A DNA stretch of 64,000 nt from Streptomyces sp. NBC_01244. Its GTDB lineage: Bacteria > Actinomycetota > Actinomycetes > Streptomycetales > Streptomycetaceae. The notes beneath the pieces were generated by a model. It did no database searches. It saw only the letters and a program-made list of their open reading frames with translations, and had not been told where the DNA came from. Both the position numbers and the translations under genes were made by a program. This document shows positions 41,948-51,143 of this stretch, piece by piece; position 1 is the first letter of the stretch; the number at the start of each line of letters is the position of its first letter. The DNA lies in the NCBI RefSeq assembly GCF_035987325.1, contig NZ_CP108488.1, forward strand, positions 5,022,001-5,086,000, read 5' to 3'.

Positions 41948-42949
41948 CTACTCCTCGCGCGCCGGACCCTCCGCGGCCGCCGCGGCCTGCCGCGGCGCCG
42001 CGCGGCGGAACCCGCTGGGGCTGAGCCCGTACGTGTCGCGGAACAGTCGGCTGAACACGGAGGCGTTGGTGAACCCCCAGCGCAGGGCCACGGTGTGGAC
42101 GGGGACGGCGAGCTGTGCGCAATCGGCGAGGTCGGCGTGGCACCGCTCCAGCCGGCGCCGGCGGATCGTGGCCGCGACGCTCTCCCCGCGCTCCCGGAAG
42201 AGGAGCTGGAGCCGGCGCAGCGAGAGGCTGTGCCGGGCGGCGACCACGGACGGGCTCAGCTCCGGATCGCCGAGGTTGTGCCCGATGAAGGCGTCGATCC
42301 GCGCCAGCAGGGCCCGGGTCCGGCTCTCCTCGGACAGTTCGTCCTCGGCTCCGATCCGCCCGGCGAGGCAGGCCCCGGCCAGGTCGAGGGCGACGGACCC
42401 GAGCTGCTCCAGCTCGCCGGGCCCGCACTCCTCCCCGTGCGCGGCCAGGGAGCGCATGTACTGCGCGAGGATCGCCCCCATCCCCCGGTCGGCGGGGATC
42501 CGCTCGGCGAGCAGCCGCTCCACCCGGTCCGACCGAAGGGGGAGCGCCGTGCGGGGCAGCGAGAGGAGCACGACGTGGAGCGGCTGGGTGCCGAGGACGC
42601 CCGACTCGAAGGGGCGGGAGGTGTCCCACAGCACCAGGTCCCCCGAGAAGGGCCCCGAGTCGTGCCGGTTCTGCGCGACCCACGTGGTCCCACTGGTCAC
42701 CAGCCCCAGCTGGTACTGCTCGGGATCGCTGCTGCGCACGTGCGCCGCCGTGCGCCGGGAGTGCAGCGGGGCGTAGCCGAGCTGCTTCACCTGGACGGAG
42801 CCCAGGTCCAGCACGGCAGCCTCCGCCCGGAAGTCCAGGGCGTGCTCACTCTTGATCGACGTGGACACCAACTCCTGCGCCACCACGTCGGCGAACCAAT
42901 CGAACCGGTCCGCCGCCGGCACGGCAGCGGACGACATCATCGACCACAC
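41948..42949 (-). CDS. AraC-family transcriptional regulator
   Basis: A 333-residue protein with an N-terminal AraC-binding-2-like domain (residues 10-190) and a C-terminal AraC DNA-binding domain with two helix-turn-helices (ARHSLSLRRLQLLFRERG and VALRWGFTNASVFSRLFRD, then YGLSPSGFRR). The start is taken as GTG 42947-42949 with GGAG eight bases upstream; ATG 42938-42940 is an alternative. No obvious target lies next to it. Confidence 0.88.
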   Translation of the reverse strand: MWSMMSSAAVPAADRFDWFADVVAQELVSTSIKSEHALDFRAEAAVLDLGSVQVKQLGYAPLHSRRTAAHVRSSDPEQYQLGLVTSGTTWVAQNRHDSGPFSGDLVLWDTSRPFESGVLGTQPLHVVLLSLPRTALPLRSDRVERLLAERIPADRGMGAILAQYMRSLAAHGEECGPGELEQLGSVALDLAGACLAGRIGAEDELSEESRTRALLARIDAFIGHNLGDPELSPSVVAARHSLSLRRLQLLFRERGESVAATIRRRRLERCHADLADCAQLAVPVHTVALRWGFTNASVFSRLFRDTYGLSPSGFRRAAPRQAAAAAEGPAREE

Positions 42950-42965
42950 CAAGGGTTCTCCGAAC

Positions 42966-43796
42966 CTAAGGAGTCACGGAGAAGTTGGCCAGGATGGCGT
43001 CGGCCAGCGCCGGGTCGCCCTCCACCTTCACCCGGTCGGCCACGGTGTGCGGACGCACCCGGCCGGCCGCGAGGCGTACGTACGTCTCCCAGTCCAGGGT
43101 CAGCGTCACCGCGGGCCCCAGCGAGGGGGCCTTGTCGATGGTGCCGCGGCCCTCCGCGTCGACCCGTACGGTCCGCATGAACTCCAGCGCCCCGTGCACA
43201 TCGATGACGACGGCCGAGTTCGCGGGCGCGCCCGCCTTCTTCGCGACCACCTTCGGCAGACCGGAGAGCAGTACGTCCCTGGCCACGTAGGCCCCCGGCG
43301 AGTCCCAGTTCCCCGGTGCGCCCAGGGCCGCCCGCAGGTCCTGCTCGTGGATCCACACGTCGAACGCGCGCAGCCGCAGCGAGTGCTCCAGCGTCGCCGG
43401 CTCGCCCAGCGGGCCGCGGATCATCGTGTCCGGTTCCCGCTTCTCGTTCCGCAGCTGCCGGGAGCGGCGGATGATCGTGTACTCCAGCTCGGAGGTCATC
43501 TCGGGCGCGGTGTGGTGCCGCCGCACGTCGACCTGTACTTCCATGTACCGGGAGAACTCGTCGACCACGTGCCGCAGGTCCCGAGGCAGGGTGTGGATCG
43601 GCCGCGGGTCGCCCAACTGCTCGCACTCGATGCCGATGACGTGGGAGACGACATCGCGCACGGACCAGTTCGGGCAGGGCGTCGCCCGGCTCCACTCGCC
43701 TTCCGTCAGCGGAAGGACCAGCTCGGATATCGCCTCGATGGAGTGGGTCCACGCGTCGGCGTAGGGCTGAAGGCTGGGATGCGGATGGACGGTCAA
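42966..43796 (-). CDS. Maleylpyruvate-isomerase/DinB-type (MDMPI) domain protein
   Basis: A 276-residue protein. The N-terminal metal-binding four-helix bundle has EWSRATPCPNWSVRDVVSHV, with His in VSHVIG and a later RAFDVWIHEQDLR (His), matching the mycothiol-dependent maleylpyruvate isomerase N-domain family. The C-terminal part resembles an SCP2-like sterol/lipid-binding domain (WETYVRLAAGRV, DPALADAILANF). A TTG start at 43,796 with AGGGG close upstream gives the expected MTVHP N-terminus; ATG 43820 has no ribosome site. It may use mycothiol as cofactor. It is divergent from the nitrilase gene. Confidence 0.82.
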   Translation of the reverse strand: MTVHPHPSLQPYADAWTHSIEAISELVLPLTEGEWSRATPCPNWSVRDVVSHVIGIECEQLGDPRPIHTLPRDLRHVVDEFSRYMEVQVDVRRHHTAPEMTSELEYTIIRRSRQLRNEKREPDTMIRGPLGEPATLEHSLRLRAFDVWIHEQDLRAALGAPGNWDSPGAYVARDVLLSGLPKVVAKKAGAPANSAVVIDVHGALEFMRTVRVDAEGRGTIDKAPSLGPAVTLTLDWETYVRLAAGRVRPHTVADRVKVEGDPALADAILANFSVTP

Positions 43797-43951
43797 CGGG
43801 ACCCCTCGCGTGCTGTTCATTGGCGCATTGGCGCGTTCTGGAAGCTTGTGCAATGGCTTCAAAACTACGCTGCCGGTGAGCACCCCGGCAGTGCTTTCGT
43901 GTGACGATCGTAGGCCCGAGTTGACGGCTTGACAGCCAGGACGGTGGTACT

Positions 43952-44731
43952 GTGCGCGCTTCCCTGATCCAAATCGCGGTGAATGAGGGGGAGTCGGTGG
44001 TTTCCCGCCGCTCCCGTGCCGCCGACCTCGTGCGCGAACAGTCCGGCTCGGACCTCGTCGTCCTGCCGGAACTGTGGACCGTGGGCGCCTTCGCCTACGA
44101 GCAGTTCGAGACAGAGGCCGAGCCGCTGGACGGCCCGACCTACGGGGCCATGGCCGCGGCCGCCCGCGATGCCGGGGTCTGGCTGCACGCCGGCTCCTTC
44201 GTGGAGCGCGCGGGCGACGGCTCGCTCTACAACACCGCGCTCGTCCTCTCCCCGACGGGCGAGCTCGCCGCCACGTACCGCAAGATCCACCGCTTCGGCT
44301 TCGACCAGGGCGAGGCCGTCCTGATGTCCGCGGGCGAGTCCCTGACCACGGTCGCCCTGCCGGAGCAGACCCTCGGCCTCGCCACCTGCTACGACCTGCG
44401 CTTCCCGGAGCTGTTCCGCGGCCTGGTCGACGCCGGGGCGACGACGCTGGTCGTCTCCGCGGGCTGGCCGGCCCGCCGCCGGGGCCACTGGACGCTGCTG
44501 AACCGGGCCCGCGCCGTCGAGGACCAGTCGTACGTCCTCGCCTGCGGGACGGCCGGCACCAACGGCGGCGTGGAACAGGCCGGCCACAGCCTGGCCGTGG
44601 ATCCCTGGGGCGAGGTCCTCGCGGAGGCGGGCCCGGGGGAGGAGGTCCTGACGGTGGACCTCGACCCGAAGAAGGTCGCCGAAACCCGCGAGCAGTTCCC
44701 GGCCCTGAAGGACCGCCGCCTCGGCCTCTGA
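43952..44731 (+). CDS. Carbon-nitrogen hydrolase (nitrilase superfamily)
   Basis: A 259-residue nitrilase-fold hydrolase with the E-K-C triad intact: E40 in VVLPELW, K111 in TYRKIHRF and C146 in LATCYDLRFPE. The length and motifs fit the omega-amidase/deaminated-glutathione amidase-like branch, which repairs amide metabolites. The start is GTG 43952. A TTGACG at 43921 with GGTACT 18 bases later would place the start codon very near the transcript start, but AGGACGG also lies upstream. Confidence 0.9.
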   Translation: MRASLIQIAVNEGESVVSRRSRAADLVREQSGSDLVVLPELWTVGAFAYEQFETEAEPLDGPTYGAMAAAARDAGVWLHAGSFVERAGDGSLYNTALVLSPTGELAATYRKIHRFGFDQGEAVLMSAGESLTTVALPEQTLGLATCYDLRFPELFRGLVDAGATTLVVSAGWPARRRGHWTLLNRARAVEDQSYVLACGTAGTNGGVEQAGHSLAVDPWGEVLAEAGPGEEVLTVDLDPKKVAETREQFPALKDRRLGL

Positions 44732-44813
44732 CCCCGCCGGACCTGCGTGCTTTACTCGGCCGGAGCCATCGGCGGACGAGGGCGAGTACGGGGACGAGTA
44801 CGGGGTGCGGGCC

Positions 44814-45557
44814 ATGGCGGACGGAAGAACGGCGGCGGAACCGGAACAGGCGGCGGAACCGGAACCGGCGGTGGAACCGGCGGCGGAACCGGCGGCGGCG
44901 CCGGAACCGGGTTCCGCTGCTCCGGAGCGGCCCCACTGGCTCCAGCGCTCGCTGGCAGGCCTCGCCGTCCTCGTCATGGCCGTCGTGACGGCCTGGGGGA
45001 TGGCGTCCCCGCAGGGCGCGCTCCTGCTGCTCCCCCTGGGCATCATCGCCTCGCCCCTCTTCGTCCGGGAACGCGAAGCCTTCCGCGTCCTGTGCCTCGT
45101 CCTCGGTGGGTTCGGACTCCTCTTCGGGACCCTGCTGGCCGTACTCGGCCTGTTCACGGTGATCCCGTCGGCGGTCGTCCTGTTGCTGGCCGCCACGGCG
45201 GATCCGCGCCGCCGCCCGGTCCTCGCCCACGTGTACGCCGGCGCCGCCGTGCTGTGGACCGCGGCGGTGCTGACCGGCGTGGGCTCGCTGGCGTACGACG
45301 CCTGGCTGCGGCCCTCGTACGCCTACTCCGTGGTCATCCCCGGCCCCCTGTACGGCGAGGACGGCCTCGCCAGGGGGGACCTCTGGCCGTACGGCGTGAC
45401 GGGCATCCACGAGTCGCCCGTCGGTTCCATGACCCGGCTGGAGGTCACGTACGACGAGAGCCTCACCGGACCGGAGCGCGCCGCCCTGCGCGAGGCCCTG
45501 ACGGCCATCCCCGGCGCGAGCCCGCTGCAGGACTGCGGCCGCGGCGACTGCGACTGA
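44814..45557 (+). CDS. Hypothetical membrane protein
   Basis: A 247-residue protein. The first 45 residues are an Ala/Glu/Pro repeat region, encoded by tandem ggcggcggaacc-like DNA. Four or five membrane segments follow (about 45-175), then an extracellular domain of about 70 residues with two cysteines near the end (QDCGRGDC). The function is unknown. ATG 44814 is used; a GTG three codons earlier is possible. Confidence 0.65.
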   Translation: MADGRTAAEPEQAAEPEPAVEPAAEPAAAPEPGSAAPERPHWLQRSLAGLAVLVMAVVTAWGMASPQGALLLLPLGIIASPLFVREREAFRVLCLVLGGFGLLFGTLLAVLGLFTVIPSAVVLLLAATADPRRRPVLAHVYAGAAVLWTAAVLTGVGSLAYDAWLRPSYAYSVVIPGPLYGEDGLARGDLWPYGVTGIHESPVGSMTRLEVTYDESLTGPERAALREALTAIPGASPLQDCGRGDCD

Positions 45558-45564
45558 GCGGGGA

Positions 45565-46071
45565 CTACGGCTCGTCGCCCGGGCCCTCCCGCTCCTTCTC
45601 CGCCATCCGGATCACGCACACCGCGACGGCGATCAGCAGCGAGGCGTCGGCGTCCTCGCGGACCACGTCGACGGCGTACGTCTCGCGGATCCGATACCAC
45701 TGGCGGGAAATCAGCGCCAGCAGCTCCCCGTCGTACTCGACCTTGAACTCCCGGTCCAGGATCCGCCCGCTGACATCGAGCTCGGTGCCCTCGTTGAGCA
45801 CCACCGAGTAGTGGTTGCGCAGCAGCGAGAACCGCTTCTTCCGGATCACCGCCAGCCGCCGCTCGTCGCGCTCCAGCGTCATCGCGTCGCGCAGGGCGAA
45901 GAGCTTCTCCCGCAGCGTGATGAGGATCCGCCCGTCGGGATCCTTCAGCTCCAGGGTGTCCCGGAACCGCAGGGCCTTCCCGTCCACGAGGAAGGCGTGC
46001 CGGCCGTCCTCGTCCTCGATCCAGTAGTCGTCCCCGATGGCCAGCATTTTGTCCCGTACCAGGTATTTCAC
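45565..46071 (-). CDS. LURP-one-related / scramblase-like beta-barrel protein
   Basis: A 168-residue protein with a strand-rich pattern beginning MKYLVRDKMLAIGDDYWIED, then ILITLREKLFALRDAMTLE and FSLLRNHYSVVLNEG. A hydrophobic C-terminal helix follows (LLIAVAVCVI). This is the Tubby/LOR barrel family, whose bacterial role is unknown. The start is ATG 46069-46071. It converges with the upstream membrane-protein gene. Confidence 0.82.
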   Translation of the reverse strand: MKYLVRDKMLAIGDDYWIEDEDGRHAFLVDGKALRFRDTLELKDPDGRILITLREKLFALRDAMTLERDERRLAVIRKKRFSLLRNHYSVVLNEGTELDVSGRILDREFKVEYDGELLALISRQWYRIRETYAVDVVREDADASLLIAVAVCVIRMAEKEREGPGDEP

Positions 46072-46103
46072 GCCCTCATCGCTGCCCGCGATAGGTTCCG
46101 GTC

Positions 46104-46904
46104 ATGCCACTCCTCTACGTGACCGACCTGGCCTACCCGGCGCGCGGCCGCCGCTACGGCGACGAGGACGTCTTCCTCACCGCACGCCTGCGCGAGCACT
46201 TCCCCCTCGCCCTGTGCCACCCCCTGGACGCCGAGGCCCTCCTCCCGGCCTTCGACACCGTGGTCGTCCGCAACAGCGGCCCGGTCCTCCACCACCAGGA
46301 GGCCTACGACTCCTTCCGCGCGGCCGCCCTCGCCGCCGGCACCCGCGTCTACAACCCCCTGACGGGCCGGGGCGACATGGCGGGCAAGCAGTACCTCGTC
46401 GACCTGACCGCCTCCGGCCACCCGGTCATCCCGACGATCGACGACCCGGCGCACGTGTCGGTGCTGCCGCCCTCCCCCACCTACGCGGTGAAGCCGAAAC
46501 AAGGAGCGGACTCGATAGGCCTGACCTTCACCCCGCACCCGGACTGCGCCCCGGGGGAGTTCCTGATCCAGCCGCGCATCGACTTCGCGTACGAGGTGTC
46601 CTTCTACTTCGTCGACGACACCTTCCAGTACGCCCTCTACGCCCCCGACCCGGACCGCCGCTGGGAGCTGATCCCCTACGACCCGACCCCCGCGGACCTG
46701 TCCTTCGCCCGCACCTTCATCGCCTGGAACACCCTCACCCACGGCATCCAGCGCGTGGACGCCTGCCGCGCCCCCTCGGGCGACCTCCTCCTGGTGGAAC
46801 TGGAGGACCTCAACCCGTACCTCTCCCTGGACCTCCTCCCGCCCGAGGTCCAGGACACCTTCGTCACCGCCCTGGTCCGCTCCCTCCACGCCTTCGGAGC
46901 CTGA
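46104..46904 (+). CDS. ATP-grasp-like protein
   Basis: A 266-residue protein with the core of glutathione-synthetase-like ATP-grasp enzymes: FDTVVVRNSGPVLHH, YNPLTGRGDMAGKQYLVDL, YAVKPKQGADSIGLTF, FLIQPRIDF and the metal-site segment LVELEDLNPYLSLD. It would ligate a carboxylate to an amine with ATP. No carrier protein or ligase partner lies nearby. It is divergent from the LURP-like gene, with only 32 bases between the starts. Confidence 0.75.
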   Translation: MPLLYVTDLAYPARGRRYGDEDVFLTARLREHFPLALCHPLDAEALLPAFDTVVVRNSGPVLHHQEAYDSFRAAALAAGTRVYNPLTGRGDMAGKQYLVDLTASGHPVIPTIDDPAHVSVLPPSPTYAVKPKQGADSIGLTFTPHPDCAPGEFLIQPRIDFAYEVSFYFVDDTFQYALYAPDPDRRWELIPYDPTPADLSFARTFIAWNTLTHGIQRVDACRAPSGDLLLVELEDLNPYLSLDLLPPEVQDTFVTALVRSLHAFGA

Positions 46905-46919
46905 TCCGAGGGCCGCGCC

Positions 46920-47381
46920 CTAGGGCCGCGCACCCCGGGCGTCGCGCCGCCGCGCCACGTGGCGGAGCAGGGCCCAGATCGCGGCGGCGTTGATCAGGGC
47001 GCTGACCAGGACCGCACCGTAGAAGCCGAACTCGGTCCCCATGTCGAACTTGCCGTCGTAGGACGTGTCCGGTGCCACCCAGTCCGCGGGGCGCGGGGCG
47101 GACTCCGGATCGAACTCCGTGGGCACCGGCTCGGGAGGCGGCTGCGAGCCTTCGTAGACGGGCCCTTCGACCGGAGGCGTCTCGTCCAGGGCCGCTGCCG
47201 CGGGTCCGAAGGTGCTCAGCAGCAGGAGGCTGACCGGCGCGGTGGCCAGGATCGGCCAGACTCCGAAGAACCCGATGTCCCCGGTCCGGCTGCCGATCGC
47301 GATGTAGACCAGCATCCCGATCACCACGGCCAGGTACGCACCGGGCACCCACATCTCGGTCTTCGACCAGCGCCGCACCAT
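46920..47381 (-). CDS. Small membrane protein
   Basis: A 153-residue protein with two N-terminal membrane segments (VPGAYLAVVIGMLVYIAIG and the next, VWPILATAPVSLLLL), an acidic extracellular Pro-rich loop of about 60 residues, and a third segment near the C-terminus (GAVLVSALINAAAIWALL). The basic tail is cytoplasmic. The function is unknown. It converges with the ATP-grasp gene. Confidence 0.7.
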   Translation of the reverse strand: MVRRWSKTEMWVPGAYLAVVIGMLVYIAIGSRTGDIGFFGVWPILATAPVSLLLLSTFGPAAAALDETPPVEGPVYEGSQPPPEPVPTEFDPESAPRPADWVAPDTSYDGKFDMGTEFGFYGAVLVSALINAAAIWALLRHVARRRDARGARP

Positions 47382-47530
47382 TTCGTTTCCCCGTCCCGTT
47401 CCGCTTCGTTCGCTCTGTTGCCAGTCTCGAAGCTGCCGGGCCCCGCCACCTGAGTACGCCTACTCATCCCACCCTGCCCTGCGTACCTGGTCAGAGCCGT
47501 GCACGACCAGCACGGCGGGGAATTGCGCGA

Positions 47531-47764
47531 CTAGAGCCCGGTGGTGTCGAGGTCGATCCCGAACGGCTCCGGGATGCGGATCGAGGTCCCGAAGGGGTGG
47601 GGGCCGTCGACCTCGGTGTAGCCGAGGCGTCCGGGCCCGGCGAACAGGGTGACGGTCTTCTCCATCCGGTCGACGAGGAGATAGAGCGGCGCACCGTACT
47701 CCGCGTACTGCTCGCCCAGCGTCCCACGGACCCCCGTGCCGTACGGGTGTGATCCGGCGTTCAT
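47531..47764 (-). pseudogene. Uma2-family nuclease remnant (C-terminal part)
   Basis: The 77-codon frame encodes only the last third of a Uma2 (DUF820) endonuclease-like protein: EQYAEYGAPLYLLVDRMEKT, LFAGPGRLGYTEVDGPHPFG and IPEPFGIDLDTTG. Intact members are about 190 residues. The upstream part and catalytic residues are missing, and an ATG at 47,764 is probably accidental. The break lies within 25 bases of the next gene start, so the gene was likely truncated by a rearrangement there. Confidence 0.65.
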
Positions 47765-47786
47765 ACCCGGATGGCAAGCTTGAAGG

Positions 47787-49625
47787 ATGAACGATGCTGC
47801 CCCGGCGCCCACCCCCGCGCCCGCGCCCCGCCGAGCCCGAGTCCGTGCCCCCGAGCTGATCGGCAAGGGCGGCTGGCTCAATACCGGTGGGAAGGATCTG
47901 ACCCTCGCCGACCTGCGGGGGCGGATCACGATTCTCGATTTTTGGACCTTCTGCTGTGTGAACTGCCTGCACGTGCTCGACGAGCTGCGCGAGCTGGAGG
48001 AGAAGCACCGCGACACCGTCGTGATCGTCGGGGTGCACTCGCCGAAGTTCGTGCACGAGGCCGAGCACTCCGCCGTCGTCGACGCCGTGGAGCGGTACGG
48101 GGTGCACCACCCCGTGCTCGACGATCCCGAGCTCGCGACCTGGAAGCAGTACGCCGTCCGCGCCTGGCCCACGCTCGTGGTGATCGACCCCGAGGGGTAC
48201 GTCGTCGCGCAGCACGCCGGGGAGGGGCATGCGCACGCCATCGCGAAGCTCGTGGAGGAGCTGGAGGCAGAGCACGAGGCGAAGGGGACGCTGCGGCGCG
48301 GGGACGGGCCGTACGTGGCGCCCGAGCCGGTGGCGGGGGACCTGCGGTTCCCCGGGAAGGCGCTCGTGCTGCCCTCCGGGAACCTGCTCGTCTCCGATAC
48401 GACCCGGCACCAGCTGGTGGAGCTGGCCCCCGACGGGGAGAGCGTCGTACGGCGCATCGGGGGCGGCGAGCGGGGGTTCGGGCCGGAGGCCTTCAGCGAG
48501 CCCCAGGGGCTGGCGCTGCTGCCCGACGGGTCCGTGGTCGTCGCCGACACCGTCAATCACGCGCTGCGGCGGTTCGACCCCGCGACCGGGGCCGTGGAGA
48601 CCGTCGCCGGGACCGGGCGGCAGTGGTGGCAGGGGTCCCCGACCTCGGGGCCGGCCCTCGAGGTCGACCTGTCCTCGCCGTGGGACGTGGCCTGGTGGCA
48701 GGGCAAGGTGTGGATCGCCATGGCGGGCGTTCACCAGCTGTGGACGTGGGACCCGCAGAGCGACACGGTGGCCGTGGCCGCCGGGACGACCAACGAGGGG
48801 CTCCACGACGGGCCGGCCGCCGAGGCCTGGTTCGCGCAGCCGTCCGGGCTCGCGGCCACCGAGGACCGGCTGTGGATCGCCGACTCCGAGACGAGCGCAC
48901 TGAGGTACGTGGAGGTGGGCGACGGCGGCGGCCATGCCATCCGCACCGCCGTCGGCAGCGGGCTCTTCGACTTCGGGCACCGGGACGGCGACGCCGCCCA
49001 GGCGCTGCTCCAGCACCCGCTCGGCGTCACCGCGCTGCCCGACGGGTCCGTCGCGGTGTGCGATACGTACAACCACGCCCTGCGGCGCTACGACCCCGCC
49101 ACCGGGCAGGTCACCACCCTGGCCACCGATCTGCGCGAGCCCAGCGACGCCGTGCTCGTCGGGGACGACATCGTGGTCGTGGAGTCGGCCCAGCACCGGC
49201 TGACCCGGCTGCGCCTTCCCGAGGAGGCCGTACGGGTCGACGCGGTGGCGCACCGCACGCAGCGGGCCGCCACCGAGGTGGCCCCCGGCACGCTGCGGCT
49301 CGACATCGTCTTCCGGGCACCGTCCGGGCAGAAGCTCGACACCCGTTACGGGCCCTCGACCCGCCTGCTGGTCTCCTCGACGCCGCCCGAACTGCTGACG
49401 GCGGGGGAGGGGGCCGGGACCGACCTGTTCCGGGAGCTCGCGCTGAACCCGGAACTGACCGAGGGCGTCCTGCACGTCTCCGCGATGGCCGCGTCCTGCG
49501 ACGACGACCCGGAGAACGAGTACCCCGCCTGCCACGTCCACCAGCAGGACTGGGGGGTGCCGGTGAGCATCACCCCCGGCGGCGCGACCCGACTGCCCCT
49601 GGTGCTGGCGGGGATGGACGACTGA
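47787..49625 (+). CDS. Thioredoxin/NHL-repeat protein (NHLRC2-like)
   Basis: A 612-residue protein. Residues 30-175 are a thioredoxin-like domain with the redox motif C57-V-N-C60 in FWTFCCVNC. Residues about 185-480 form a six-bladed NHL propeller (repeats such as FSEPQGLALLPDGSVVVADT and HPLGVTALPDGSVAVCDT). A C-terminal beta domain has further Cys residues. Bacterial NHLRC2-type proteins are conserved but uncharacterised. No signal peptide is visible. It is the first gene of its own transcript, ending at a 17-bp-stem terminator. Confidence 0.9.
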   Translation: MNDAAPAPTPAPAPRRARVRAPELIGKGGWLNTGGKDLTLADLRGRITILDFWTFCCVNCLHVLDELRELEEKHRDTVVIVGVHSPKFVHEAEHSAVVDAVERYGVHHPVLDDPELATWKQYAVRAWPTLVVIDPEGYVVAQHAGEGHAHAIAKLVEELEAEHEAKGTLRRGDGPYVAPEPVAGDLRFPGKALVLPSGNLLVSDTTRHQLVELAPDGESVVRRIGGGERGFGPEAFSEPQGLALLPDGSVVVADTVNHALRRFDPATGAVETVAGTGRQWWQGSPTSGPALEVDLSSPWDVAWWQGKVWIAMAGVHQLWTWDPQSDTVAVAAGTTNEGLHDGPAAEAWFAQPSGLAATEDRLWIADSETSALRYVEVGDGGGHAIRTAVGSGLFDFGHRDGDAAQALLQHPLGVTALPDGSVAVCDTYNHALRRYDPATGQVTTLATDLREPSDAVLVGDDIVVVESAQHRLTRLRLPEEAVRVDAVAHRTQRAATEVAPGTLRLDIVFRAPSGQKLDTRYGPSTRLLVSSTPPELLTAGEGAGTDLFRELALNPELTEGVLHVSAMAASCDDDPENEYPACHVHQQDWGVPVSITPGGATRLPLVLAGMDD

Positions 49626-49688
49626 GCCGCCGTCCCGACTGGGCCACCGTACAGACTGGGCCACCGTCTCGACTGAGCCACCGTCAGC
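49621..49688. repeat. Four tandem 17-bp repeats after the NHLRC2-like gene
   Basis: Units actgagccgccgtcccg, actgggccaccgtacag, actgggccaccgtctcg and actgagccaccgtcagc start at 49621, 49638, 49655 and 49672. The first contains the gene's stop codon. The array ends exactly where the terminator hairpin begins. Confidence 0.85.
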
Positions 49689-49725
49689 ACCGTGCCCGCC
49701 GGGGGAGTCCCCCGGCGGGCACGGT
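49689..49725. terminator. Perfect 17-bp-stem terminator between convergent genes
   Basis: Arms 49689-49705 (accgtgcccgccggggg) and 49709-49725 are exact inverted repeats with a 3-base loop (agt). It serves the NHLRC2-like gene and the convergent aminopeptidase gene. Confidence 0.9.
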
Positions 49726-49748
49726 CGTGACGGCGTGATGACGGGGGC

Positions 49749-51044
49749 TCAGTTCTCCAGGAACGCCAGCATGACGTTGGCCAGGAGGTACGGGTCGTCC
49801 GCGCCGCACAGTTCGCGGGCGCTGTGCATCGACAGGATGGCCACGCCGATGTCGACCGTCTGGATGCCGTGGCGGGCGGCGGTGATCGGGCCGATCGTCG
49901 TGCCGCACGGCATCGAGTTGTTGGAGACGAAGGTCTGCCACGGGACGCCGGCGCGCTCGCAGGCGTTCACGAACACCGCGCGGCCGCTGCCGTCGGTCGC
50001 GTACCGCTGGTTGACGTTGACCTTCAGGATCGGGCCGCCGTTGGCGCGCGGGTGGTGCGAGGGGTCGTGCCGCTCCGCGTAGTTGGGGTGCACGGCGTGG
50101 CCGGTGTCCGAGGAGAGGCAGATCGCGCCCGCGAAGGCCCGCGCGCGGTCCTCGTAGGAGCCGCCGCGCGAGAAGACTGAACGTTCCAGCACGTTGCCCA
50201 GCAGGGGCCCGTCCGCGCCGGTGTCCGACTGCGAGCCGTTCTCCTCGTGGTCGAAGGCGGCCAGGACCGGGATGTGGTCGAGCGTGCCCGCGGTGGAGGC
50301 CGCGGCGAGGGCCGCGACGCCGGCGTGGACCGACAGCAGGTTGTCCATGCGCGGGCCGGCCAGCAGCTCGCGGTCGCGGCCCAGGTAGGCCGGGGGCTCG
50401 ATCGAATGGACCATCAGGTCCCAGCCGGCCACGGAGCCGCGCTCGAGGCCTTCCTCGTCCTCGAGGAAGGCGATCAGGTCGCCTTCGTGGACGTCGCCGA
50501 GGCCCCAGATCGGTTGCATGTGCCGCTGCTTGTCCAGCTTGAGCCCGTCGGTGTTCACCGACCGGTCCAGGTGCACGGCGAGTTGGGGTACGCGCATCAG
50601 CGCACGGTCGATGTTGACGAGCCGTTCGGTGCCGTCGAGCAGGGTCAGCCGTCCGGCCAGGCCCAGGTCGCGGTCGAGCCAGGTGTTGAGCAGGGTGCCG
50701 CCGTAGATCTCCACGGCGATCTGCCGCCAGCCCTGGGCGCCGGTGTCGGGCAGCGGCTTGACGCGGAGGTTGGGGGAGTCGGTGTGCGCGCCGATGATCC
50801 GGAACGGGGTGTGCGCGGCAGCGCCTTCGGGCACGTACCAGGCGATGATCGCGCCCCCGCGGAGTACGAACTTGCCTCCCGTGCTGGCGTCCCAAGCGTC
50901 GGTCTCGGCCAACTGCCTGAATCCGGCCTTCTCCAGCCGCTCGGCCGCGTTGGCCACGGCGTGGTACTGGGACGGACTCGCCGCCAGGAAGGTCATCAGG
51001 TCGTCGGTGTGGCCGCGGTCGAAGCGGGCGGCGGGAGAGCTCAT
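49749..51044 (-). CDS. M18-family aminopeptidase (aspartyl aminopeptidase type)
   Basis: A 431-residue zinc aminopeptidase releasing acidic N-terminal residues. The metal-site landmarks of family M18 are present: GAHTDSPNLRVKP, GPRMDNLLSVH, AAFDHEENGSQSD, SSDTGHAVHPNY and VAILSMHSARE. Length is normal. ATG 51042-51044 is chosen because AAGGTG lies just upstream; an in-frame start 11 codons earlier lacks support. It is a cytoplasmic housekeeping peptidase. Confidence 0.93.
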   Translation of the reverse strand: MSSPAARFDRGHTDDLMTFLAASPSQYHAVANAAERLEKAGFRQLAETDAWDASTGGKFVLRGGAIIAWYVPEGAAAHTPFRIIGAHTDSPNLRVKPLPDTGAQGWRQIAVEIYGGTLLNTWLDRDLGLAGRLTLLDGTERLVNIDRALMRVPQLAVHLDRSVNTDGLKLDKQRHMQPIWGLGDVHEGDLIAFLEDEEGLERGSVAGWDLMVHSIEPPAYLGRDRELLAGPRMDNLLSVHAGVAALAAASTAGTLDHIPVLAAFDHEENGSQSDTGADGPLLGNVLERSVFSRGGSYEDRARAFAGAICLSSDTGHAVHPNYAERHDPSHHPRANGGPILKVNVNQRYATDGSGRAVFVNACERAGVPWQTFVSNNSMPCGTTIGPITAARHGIQTVDIGVAILSMHSARELCGADDPYLLANVMLAFLEN

Positions 51045-51143
51045 GTGGTTCACCTTAACGACGGTCGTGTTCGTCATGGCCGGACTGCGGCGGATAGCCG
51101 GAGGAAGGGCCGCGGGGCGGGTGTCCCGGGCTCCCGGTGCTTG

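Noticed and set aside
44827..44920. Glycine/threonine-rich second-frame protein
   Set aside because: The repeats are explained by the Ala/Glu/Pro N-terminus of the membrane protein in the correct frame.
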